Assembly (NCBI RefSeq): GCF_019977275.1
Contig: NZ_AP024650.1
Coordinates: 4,154,001-4,218,000 of the forward strand
Origin: Arthrobacter sp. StoSoilB19
GTDB lineage: Bacteria; Actinomycetota; Actinomycetes; Actinomycetales; Micrococcaceae
Length of the DNA stretch: 64,000 bases
Direction: 5' to 3'
The translations under genes were made by a program, and so were the position numbers. The notes under the pieces were generated by a model that made no database searches, had not been told where the DNA came from, and worked only from the letters and a program-made list of their open reading frames with translations. Of the stretch, positions 55,406 through 62,350 are shown one piece after another; within the stretch, counting starts at the first letter, position 1; each line of letters begins with the position of its first letter.

Positions 55406-56065
55406 ATGAACCCGCAGTTGTTCCTTGCCTTCCTGGTGGTTGCTGCAGCCCTGGCCTGCACGCCGGGGGTGGACTGGGCCTACACCATCGCGGCGGGCCT
55501 GCGGCAGCGCAGTTTCGTCCCCGCGGTTGCCGGGCTCTGCGGCGGATACGTCCTTCACACCGTCCTGCTGGTGGCCGGGCTGGCCGCCGTGCTGGCAGGC
55601 ATGCCCGGGGTCCTGGGCTGGATTACCCTGGCCGGCGCGGGCTACCTGCTGTGGCTGGGGGTGGGAACCCTCCGGTCCTGGCGCGGCGCGAGCTTCAGCG
55701 CGGACGCGCCCGGCGCCGCCGGAATACAGGCCGCCGGAACACAGCTGCGCACCTTCCTGCAGGGGATGGGCACCAGCGGGATCAACCCCAAGGGCCTGCT
55801 CTTTTATGTGGCCCTCATACCGCAGTTCGTCAGCTCCGAGGCCTCCCTGCCCGTGCCGGTGCAGTCCGGGCTGCTGGGCATGACGTTCGTGGCACTGGCG
55901 GGCCTGGTTTACACGGTGGTGGCCCTGCTCTCGCGCTCCCTGCTGCAAAGCAGGCCCGGCGCCGCCCGGGCAGTAACGCTTGCCAGCGGCATCATCATGG
56001 TGGCACTGGGGGCCGTGCTGCTCGGCGAGCAGCTGGTGCCGTTCCTGGCCGGCCGCCCCCAGTAG
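55406..56065 (+). CDS. LysE/RhtB-family amino-acid exporter
   Basis: 219 residues with about six membrane segments. TPGVDWAYTIAAGLR near residue 19 and INPKGLLFYVALIPQF in the middle are family signatures. Exports an amino acid such as lysine, arginine or a homoserine/threonine-type compound. Divergent from an Lrp regulator; AGGAG precedes the ATG. Confidence 0.92.
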   Translation: MNPQLFLAFLVVAAALACTPGVDWAYTIAAGLRQRSFVPAVAGLCGGYVLHTVLLVAGLAAVLAGMPGVLGWITLAGAGYLLWLGVGTLRSWRGASFSADAPGAAGIQAAGTQLRTFLQGMGTSGINPKGLLFYVALIPQFVSSEASLPVPVQSGLLGMTFVALAGLVYTVVALLSRSLLQSRPGAARAVTLASGIIMVALGAVLLGEQLVPFLAGRPQ

Positions 56066-56078
56066 CCGGTCCGGGTTC

Positions 56079-57056
56079 CTACTCTCCGCCGAGTTCCTTC
56101 CAGTCCTGCTCCCAGATCCGCCGCATCTCCTCATCCTTGCGGATGGGCGGCGGCGCCTCGAGTTCGCGCCGCGGTTCCGGGTCCCCGCGCCGGCGTCCCC
56201 AGTCGCGGGGATTCAGCGACCGCCGGCCCGATTCCAGCACGAGCAATGCCCGGTCCGTCAGCGCGTCGTTGCGGAGCACAAGGTGTGTCTTGCGGCGGCG
56301 CAAAACTTCGGCGATGGCCTGGTGCGCAGCCTCCAGCCGGCCTTCACGCCGCAGGGCACGGGCGCGGACCAGCAGCAGGGCAGCGGAGAGATCGTCCGCG
56401 TTCAGCAGCCCCTCCGTCCAGTCAATGACCGTGCGGCTTCGTCCCAGGGTGAGGGCCAGCGAGCAGCGCGCCAGGGCCATGGGAAGCGATGGCGGCAGCC
56501 CGCCCAGTGCGTCGAGCGCCGCTTCGGTGCGGCCCGTCTCGCGCAGCGCATGGGACAGGGCGAGGAACACCGATTCCTCGCTGAACAGCACGGGGATCTC
56601 CACCCGCTCGGCCAGTTCGATCCGGGTGACGATACGGGTGAGGTAGGTCGATGAGTAACGGTTGGCTTCGTCGTCATTGCGGGTGGCGAGCCCCCGTTGC
56701 AGGAGTTCCGACGCCCGCAGGTAGCCGCCGTGCTTGTACGCCAGGAGCCCGCCCATGAGGTAGCAGAGCCCCGCCCACCCGGGGTAGGCGCGCGCCAGGG
56801 TGATCAGGCGCTCCGGTTCGTGGCTGGTGAAGACGGCTTCATGAACCGCCTTGGCAGGCTTGGGCAGCAGCCGCTTGAGCCGCGGCACCTCGCCGTCGAT
56901 GGAGAGCAGGGCAGGGTTGCGGCCGCCGAGGACGCCGGTCAGCAGGCCGCCCACTCCCCCGGCAAGGTCGTGGACAGGGGTGCGCAGCTGGGCCTGCCCG
57001 AACGGTGTGAGGTCGCGGTTGTCCCAGTAGATCGGTGCGGTCTCCCCGGCGCTCAT
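56079..57056 (-). CDS. TPR-like protein of unknown function
   Basis: 325 residues without membrane segments. From residue 80 to 270 the pattern of paired helices with small residues (SELLQRGLATRNDDEANRYSSTYLTRIV, LALSHALRETGRTEAALDALGG, ALLLVRARALRREGRLEAAHQAIAEVLRRR) suggests tetratricopeptide-like repeats. The ends are unique, and the C-terminus is charged. I cannot assign a family or partner. It lies between LysE and an NTF2-like gene. Confidence 0.6.
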   Translation of the reverse strand: MSAGETAPIYWDNRDLTPFGQAQLRTPVHDLAGGVGGLLTGVLGGRNPALLSIDGEVPRLKRLLPKPAKAVHEAVFTSHEPERLITLARAYPGWAGLCYLMGGLLAYKHGGYLRASELLQRGLATRNDDEANRYSSTYLTRIVTRIELAERVEIPVLFSEESVFLALSHALRETGRTEAALDALGGLPPSLPMALARCSLALTLGRSRTVIDWTEGLLNADDLSAALLLVRARALRREGRLEAAHQAIAEVLRRRKTHLVLRNDALTDRALLVLESGRRSLNPRDWGRRRGDPEPRRELEAPPPIRKDEEMRRIWEQDWKELGGE

Positions 57057-57065
57057 CTTTCCATG

Positions 57066-57458
57066 CTAACCGGGAGGGATCTCCGGCTTCCCCGCCATGA
57101 ACCATTCAGTAAAGGAGCGGGCACGGCCGGATCCATCAAGCCTGATCACCCACAGATTGTCGTACGTGGGCCTGCCGCCCGAGTAGGTGGTGAGGCCCTG
57201 GACAAAGGCGGTGTCGCCGTCGCACCCCAGCAGTTCCCAGCTGAACGTCCAGTCGGCCGGCTCGTCACGTGCCGCCAGCCAGCCCTGGACGATCCCGTCG
57301 TGGCCGCGCCAGGGTTCGGGATCATGGGGACGCGTCTCGTAGAGCGCGTCCGGGGCAAACAGGTTGCGGATGTCATCGGCGCCGTTGCTGGTCCAGGCAG
57401 CCTGGTATTTTTCCATCCAGGCGTGGACATGGTCCCGGGCTGAAGCTGGCTGGGTCAT
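57066..57458 (-). CDS. SnoaL-like/NTF2-fold protein
   Basis: 130 residues. WMEKYQAAWTSNGADDIRNLFAPDALYETRPHDPEPWRGHDGIVQGWLAARD is typical of the SnoaL-like NTF2 fold, as is the C-terminal YDNLWVIRLDGSGRARSFTEWFM. Such proteins range from ketosteroid-isomerase-like enzymes to binding proteins. ATG 57458 chosen; a longer frame upstream is not conserved. Confidence 0.82.
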   Translation of the reverse strand: MTQPASARDHVHAWMEKYQAAWTSNGADDIRNLFAPDALYETRPHDPEPWRGHDGIVQGWLAARDEPADWTFSWELLGCDGDTAFVQGLTTYSGGRPTYDNLWVIRLDGSGRARSFTEWFMAGKPEIPPG

Positions 57459-57498
57459 ACCTTGGTTGTACCCGGGCAGGGTCCGGGGCGCAATGGAC

Positions 57499-58002
57499 TC
57501 AGCCGTTGGCGGCGGCGATCCACACACCAATGACCCAGGTGCTGGCGGCAAGGCAGGCCAGCCCGAACTCCGCGAGCATCCCCAGCCCGGTGGCCTTCAG
57601 CGCGGCCCAGCTGGACTTCGCCGCCGTCGAAAAATTCCGAGTCCGGAGGAACTCGCTGGCCAGCAGCCCGGCCGCGAAACCAACGAAGAGGCCCACCACA
57701 GGGATGATGAACATCCCCACCACGCCCGCCACGAGGGCCACCACAATGCTGCGGCTGGGAATGGCATGCTGCTTGAGCTTCCTGCCGGTGAGGACGGCAC
57801 CCGCCGTCATCCCCGCGGCGACAAAGATCATGGCCACCGCAAACACGACCCACCCCGCAGACCCGGCGCCGCCCCAGATGGCCCACGCCAGCAGGCTCAC
57901 GCCAATGAGGACGCTGCCTGGCAGGACGGGAATGATGGTGCCGGCCACCCCCACCAGGATCGCCAGGCCGCACAGGATGGTCACCACGGTTTCGGAGCTC
58001 AT
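57499..58002 (-). CDS. DUF456 membrane protein
   Basis: 167 residues, mostly hydrophobic with about four to five helices. IIPVLPGSVLIGVSLLAWAIWGG, AGAVLTGRKLKQHAIPSRSIVVALVAGVVGMFIIPVVGLFVGFAAG are characteristic of DUF456, a family of unknown function, with the repeated IIPV.G motif. Confidence 0.88.
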   Translation of the reverse strand: MSSETVVTILCGLAILVGVAGTIIPVLPGSVLIGVSLLAWAIWGGAGSAGWVVFAVAMIFVAAGMTAGAVLTGRKLKQHAIPSRSIVVALVAGVVGMFIIPVVGLFVGFAAGLLASEFLRTRNFSTAAKSSWAALKATGLGMLAEFGLACLAASTWVIGVWIAAANG

Positions 58003-58034
58003 GGACTTCAGTCTAGGGCCGGCCCTTAACGCCC

Positions 58035-58073
58035 GACGGCGGTGCCTCCTTCGGGGAAGGAGGCACCGCCGTC
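58035..58073. terminator. terminator hairpin downstream of malic enzyme
   Basis: 18-bp perfect inverted repeat GACGGCGGTGCCTCCTTC/GAAGGAGGCACCGCCGTC with a 3-nt loop, 23 nt after the malic enzyme stop. The following minus-strand sequence is not T-rich, so stopping strength is uncertain. Confidence 0.8.
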
Positions 58074-58096
58074 GTGGTTTCTGCCGGAAAGGGGAT

Positions 58097-59296
58097 TTAC
58101 TCCGCTTCCACCGCCGCGGCGACGGCCGCGGTGACCGCCGGTGCCACGCGGGGATCCAGCGGGCTGGGGACGATGTAGTCGGCCGAGAGGTCCTCGGCGG
58201 CGAGCCCGGCGATGGCGCGCGCCGCTGCGAGCTTCATGGCCGGGGTGATGCGGCGGGCGCCGGCGTCGAGGGCACCGCGGAAGATGCCTGGGAACGCCAG
58301 GACGTTGTTGATCTGGTTGGGGAAGTCGCTGCGGCCGGTGGCCACCACGGCGGCGTACTTTACGGCCACCTCGGGCAGGACTTCGGGATCCGGGTTGGAC
58401 AGGGCGAACACGATGGCGTCCTGGTTCATCGATGCCAGGTGCGCCTCGTCCAGCTTCGAGGAGGAGACGCCGATGAAGACGTCGGCACCGGCCAGCGCTT
58501 CAGCAGGTCCGCCGGTGATGCCGCGGGGGTTGCTGCGGCCGGCGAGGTCGGCCTTCTTGCTGTCGGGGCTGGCAGCGAGGTCGGCGCGGCCGCTGTTGAT
58601 GACTCCGCGGGAGTCGAGCAGGACGACGTCGGTGATCCCGGCTGCGAGCAGGATTTCGGCGACGGCGATCCCCGCCGCGCCGGCGCCGGACACCACCACC
58701 TTCAGGCCCTCGAGGCCGCGGCCGGTCACCTTGGCGGCGTTGGTCAGCGCTGCCAGGGCCACGACGGCGGTTCCGTGCTGGTCGTCGTGCATGACCGGGC
58801 AGTCAAGGGCTTCGATCAGCTTTTCCTCGAGCTCGAAGCAGCGCGGGGCGGAGATGTCCTCAAGGTTCACGGCGCCGAAGCTGGGGCGCAGGCGGACCAG
58901 GGTTTCCACGATCTCGTCCACGTCCGTGGTGTTGAGGACCAGGGGGATGGAATCAAGGTCGCCGAAGGTCTTGAAGAGGGCGGACTTGCCTTCCATGACC
59001 GGCAGCGAGGCGCTGGCCCCGATGTTGCCCAGGCCCAGGACGGCAGTGCCGTCGCTGACCACGACCACCAGGCGCTCGGCCCAGGTCAGGGTGCGGGCCA
59101 GTTCGGGCTTGGCGTGGATGGCCCGGCTCACCTCGGCCACTCCGGGGGTGTAGGCGATGGACAGGTCCCGCTTGTTGGACAGCGGAACAGTGCTGGTGAC
59201 GGAGAGCTTGCCGCCCTGGTGGGCCGTGAAGATTTCGTCTTCGGTCAAGGCCGTGGCTGCTGAATCGTCGGTGGCTGTGATTGCGTCAATGGACAC
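58097..59296 (-). CDS. NAD(P)-dependent malic enzyme
   Basis: 399 residues from GTG 59296, with AGGAG upstream. SIAYTPGVAEVSRAI, VSDGTAVLGLGNIGASASLPVMEGKSALFKTFGD, VMHDDQHGTAVVALAAL, SGAGAAGIAVAEIL for NAD(P) binding and GRSDFPNQINNVLAFPGIFRGALDAGA are the malic-enzyme landmarks. It decarboxylates malate to pyruvate. Length matches small bacterial malic enzymes. Its upstream region has CRP-like and DasR-like operator candidates, which point to carbon and amino-sugar control. Confidence 0.94.
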   Translation of the reverse strand: MSIDAITATDDSAATALTEDEIFTAHQGGKLSVTSTVPLSNKRDLSIAYTPGVAEVSRAIHAKPELARTLTWAERLVVVVSDGTAVLGLGNIGASASLPVMEGKSALFKTFGDLDSIPLVLNTTDVDEIVETLVRLRPSFGAVNLEDISAPRCFELEEKLIEALDCPVMHDDQHGTAVVALAALTNAAKVTGRGLEGLKVVVSGAGAAGIAVAEILLAAGITDVVLLDSRGVINSGRADLAASPDSKKADLAGRSNPRGITGGPAEALAGADVFIGVSSSKLDEAHLASMNQDAIVFALSNPDPEVLPEVAVKYAAVVATGRSDFPNQINNVLAFPGIFRGALDAGARRITPAMKLAAARAIAGLAAEDLSADYIVPSPLDPRVAPAVTAAVAAAVEAE

Positions 59297-59529
59297 GTCG
59301 TTGTCTCCTGGTGCTGGCCGTGGGCACACGGCACATCGGGAACCGGGCCCTCCCGGGCCCAGGCGTGGAAGGTAGTGCGACAGGAAACCCAAGGGTGGCG
59401 GGTCCGCGGGAACGCCGGGGATGTTTCCGCCCTGCCGCTCCTGTGCCCCAATGGTAGGCAGGCCCGAAAGGGCTGCCGGGTCCTGCTTGACACAGCTTTA
59501 GCCTGACAAAACGTTTATGCAGGACGATT

Positions 59530-59545
59530 TGTGATCCAGATCACG
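59530..59545. promoter_or_regulatory. CRP/GlxR-like site
   Basis: TGTGATCCAGATCACG fits TGTGANNNNNNTCACA at all but the last base. It lies 234 nt upstream of the malic enzyme start, in the region between tetR and the malic enzyme gene. Confidence 0.6.
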
Positions 59546-59571
59546 GCATTATGGCGTATTTAATTGCCTTT

Positions 59572-59583
59572 TGGTCTAGACCA
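59572..59583. promoter_or_regulatory. DasR-type (dre-like) operator
   Basis: TGGTCTAGACCA is a perfect 12-bp palindrome and the core of DasR/NagR (GntR/HutC) operators; flanks give TTTGGTCTAGACCAGT against dre ACTGGTCTAGACCAGT. It lies against the tetR stop codon, upstream of the malic enzyme gene. Confidence 0.6.
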
Positions 59584-59584
59584 G

Positions 59585-60193
59585 TTACGCCGACCGGGAC
59601 ACTGTGAAGCCCGCCTCGGCCCCGGGGGACAGCCGACCGCACGCCTTTTTCAGGTCCTCCTCGGCTTCGAAGAGGGACAGTCGGCGGCTCCGGACGGACT
59701 GGACCAGACCAGTGACGGTCAGGAGGAGGACCCTGGCTCCCACGGCGTCGCCGCAGGCACCCGCAACGAGCTTTTCGCTGAGTGCATCAATCTCGCGCAG
59801 GAGTGCGGTGGTGTCCTTGTCCGGGTGGTACACGCCCCGGCTGAGGCATTGCTCCACCGCGGGCTGCATGACGCGCATGTGGAAGATTTCCATCAGCAGG
59901 CCGGACAGTGCCCGGCCCCGGAAGCGCGGCGACGAGCCCCGGGAACCGGCCTGCAGCTCGTCCAGCTGCTGCCGGTACAGCGCCAGCATCAGGTGGGTGG
60001 GGGACGGAAAGTAACGGTAGAGGGTTCCCAGTGGCACGTCCGCTTTTTCTGCGACTTCGGAGAGTTCCACGGCGTCAAGACCCGTGCGGGCGAACCCTGC
60101 GGCGGTGTCCAGGATCCGCGTGTAGCGGAGGCGCTGGCGTGGAGCGGAAGGCCGGGCGGCCATGGGCGGATGGTCTGAAAAAGTCTCGGGCAT
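59585..60193 (-). CDS. TetR-family regulator
   Basis: About 202 residues (an ATG at 60199 adds two). Helix-turn-helix RYTRILDTAAGFARTGLDAVELSEVAEKADVPLGTLYRYFPSPTHLMLAL is typical of TetR, followed by a helical ligand domain. The DNA-binding part is close to lipid- or steroid-linked regulators such as KstR in general form, which is a guess. Same direction as the MFS gene upstream (137 nt away) and the malic enzyme gene downstream. Confidence 0.88.
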   Translation of the reverse strand: MPETFSDHPPMAARPSAPRQRLRYTRILDTAAGFARTGLDAVELSEVAEKADVPLGTLYRYFPSPTHLMLALYRQQLDELQAGSRGSSPRFRGRALSGLLMEIFHMRVMQPAVEQCLSRGVYHPDKDTTALLREIDALSEKLVAGACGDAVGARVLLLTVTGLVQSVRSRRLSLFEAEEDLKKACGRLSPGAEAGFTVSRSA

Positions 60194-60330
60194 CAGCATT
60201 CCGGGGTTGTGTCGTAGGGACTGCGGCCAGGAGCGCCCCCACTTCCGTACCGCCCTGCAGCCCGGTTCAACTATACGGCACAGGCGTGTGCCCTAATTAG
60301 TCAGCGGCCTTAGTTTCGGGCGCCGGCAGG

Positions 60331-61614
60331 TCAGTCGACGCCCTTGATTTTCACCACGAAAACGGCACCCAGCAGCCCGATGGCAGCCGCCGTGAGGAAC
60401 AGCGTCCGGTAGCCACCCCAGTAGGCCACGGCCAGCAGCGCCAGTCCCGGGGCAACCACCTGCGGCAGCGAGTTGGCCACGTTGATGATCCCCATGTCCT
60501 TGCCGCGGCTGACGGCGAACGGCAGGACCTGGGTCAGCAGCGCAAAGTCCACGGCCAGGTAGGCGCCGAAACCGACGCCCAGGACGGCGGCGCCGGCGAG
60601 CGCGCCGGGCCAGACGGGAAAGAAGGCCATGATGGCTCCGGCCATGGCGATTATGGCCGAGGAGGCGATGACGAACGGTTTCCGCCTGCCCACCCGGTCA
60701 CTCCAGGGACCGGCCACCACCGCGGTGGCCATGACCATCACCGCGTAGATACCCGTCAGGACCAGAACCCCCGCGGCAGGATCCTCATGGCCTATGACGT
60801 CACGCAGGAAGAAGAGCAGGTAGACGATGGTCAGCTGGTTTCCCACGTTGACCAGGAAGCGCGTGAGCCAGGCCCAGGCGAAATCCGGGTGGCGCCGGGG
60901 ACTGATCCAGAAACCCTTGAGGAAAACCCTGGGCCGGAAAGCCTCCAGCCCGGACTTGGGCAGGGCGGGATCATTCCGGTGGAACAGGTACGGCAGCACG
61001 GACACCAGCAGGGCGCCCGCACACAGCCAGTAGCCCACCATGAAGTTGCCGGAGACCACTGCCCCGAAAACCGCGCCAGTGAGGATGCCAAGGGTCTGCC
61101 CCATGGCCGCGAGTCCGCCCACTCCCCCGCGCTGGATGACGGGAACCCGGTCCGGGACGGCGGCGGTAATGGCCGCGTACGCGGCATTTGCACCCAGCTG
61201 CACCAGGCACCAGAAAAGCACCATCAGGGCCACCGCGGCAGAGAAGGACATGGCCAGCAGCGCCGCCGTGGCCAGGACTGCCCCGGCCAGCACCCACGGG
61301 GCCCGCCGGCCGAACCGGGACGTAGTCCGGTCCGAGAGGGCACCGAAGAGGGGGTTGGCCACCAGCGAAACCCCCGCACCGCAGGCCGTCACCAGCGAGA
61401 GGATGGCTTCCTTGGAAGGCGCATCAATGCTGATGGCCTGCTGGCCGATGAACACGTTGATGGGACCGAAGAACGCCGCGTTGATGCCCACGTTCACCAG
61501 CACCAGGCCGGTGACCCAACGGGCGGTGACCTTCTGCACCGGCTCGGCGAGCGCCGCCGTCGCGGTTTTGCCTGCGGCATCATCCGGCGGCGCGGGCGTG
61601 TTGAACGGACTCAT
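60331..61614 (-). CDS. MFS transporter
   Basis: 427 residues, twelve predicted membrane segments. LFGALSDRTTSRFGRRAPW between helices 2 and 3 is the MFS motif A; GPWSDRVGRRKPFV repeats it in the second half. The pattern resembles the GPH or sugar/proton branch. Substrate unknown. Divergent from the RraA-like gene and upstream of the TetR gene on the same strand. Confidence 0.85.
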   Translation of the reverse strand: MSPFNTPAPPDDAAGKTATAALAEPVQKVTARWVTGLVLVNVGINAAFFGPINVFIGQQAISIDAPSKEAILSLVTACGAGVSLVANPLFGALSDRTTSRFGRRAPWVLAGAVLATAALLAMSFSAAVALMVLFWCLVQLGANAAYAAITAAVPDRVPVIQRGGVGGLAAMGQTLGILTGAVFGAVVSGNFMVGYWLCAGALLVSVLPYLFHRNDPALPKSGLEAFRPRVFLKGFWISPRRHPDFAWAWLTRFLVNVGNQLTIVYLLFFLRDVIGHEDPAAGVLVLTGIYAVMVMATAVVAGPWSDRVGRRKPFVIASSAIIAMAGAIMAFFPVWPGALAGAAVLGVGFGAYLAVDFALLTQVLPFAVSRGKDMGIINVANSLPQVVAPGLALLAVAYWGGYRTLFLTAAAIGLLGAVFVVKIKGVD

Positions 61615-61757
61615 TGGCGTGCTCCCCTTGGTGCGGCCGGCTGGCGGTGGAATCAGACTATCGTGGGCGGTACCGGGCCACCGGGCACGCGGCGGTCAAC
61701 GCCGCCCGGGGGATCACGTTGCCGGGTAACAAATTGCCGAGTATCGAGGAGAACCAG

Positions 61758-62279
61758 ATGAGCGCACCCACCCCGACCGAAGGCACAGCGGTCAATACCG
61801 CCGACCTCTACGATGAGCGCGGCGACGAGCTGGCGTCCGTCTCCCTGCAGTTCCAGTCCCTGGGCGGCCGCTCGCACTTCAGCGGCCGGGTCCGCACCAT
61901 TCGCTGCTTCCAGGACAACGCCCTGGTGAAGTCCACGCTGGGGTCACCGGGGAACGGGGCGGTCCTGGTGGTGGACGGCGGCGGATCGCTGGGCACGGCC
62001 CTGATGGGGGACATGATCGCCGAAAGCGCCGTGGCAAACGGCTGGGCCGGCGTCGTCATCAACGGCGCCATCCGTGACCGGCTGGCGATCGCGGACCTGG
62101 ACCTTGGCGTCAAGGCCCTGGGCAGCAACCCCAGGAAGAGCCAGAAGGCGGGGGCCGGCGAGGTTGACGTGGATGTGGTGATCGACGGCGTGACCTTCCG
62201 CCCCGGAGCCACCGTCTGGTGCGATCCGGACGGCATCCTCGTGGAGCGCCAGCAGGAAGCCCGGCAGGACGGGGAATAA
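61758..62279 (+). CDS. RraA-like protein (ribonuclease E activity regulator or aldolase)
   Basis: 173 residues from ATG 61758 with GAGGAG upstream. GNGAVLVVDGGGSLGTALMGDMIAESAVANGWAGVVINGAIRD and DVVIDGVTFRPGATVWCDPDGILV are the conserved segments of the RraA family, which includes RraA and 4-hydroxy-4-methyl-2-oxoglutarate/oxaloacetate aldolases. In actinobacteria the aldolase or decarboxylase role is at least as likely as RNase E control. Confidence 0.88.
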   Translation: MSAPTPTEGTAVNTADLYDERGDELASVSLQFQSLGGRSHFSGRVRTIRCFQDNALVKSTLGSPGNGAVLVVDGGGSLGTALMGDMIAESAVANGWAGVVINGAIRDRLAIADLDLGVKALGSNPRKSQKAGAGEVDVDVVIDGVTFRPGATVWCDPDGILVERQQEARQDGE

Positions 62280-62292
62280 AAACAACGAGTAA

Positions 62293-62315
62293 GATAGTTA
62301 CTGAAAGCAACTATC
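62293..62315. promoter_or_regulatory. MarR/TetR-type operator before the DHA2 transporter
   Basis: GATAGTTACT GAA AGCAACTATC: ten-base arms pairing at 9 of 10 positions, 35 nt before ATG 62351. AGTTACT/AGTAACT-type arms are typical for multidrug-efflux repressors. No regulator gene is adjacent. Confidence 0.6.
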
Positions 62316-62350
62316 GCTGCTTATATCCTTTCCTTCCCCTTGGAGCACCC

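Noticed and set aside
57269..59263. 664-codon plus-strand open frame
   Set aside because: Antisense of the malic enzyme and DUF456 genes; no family resemblance.
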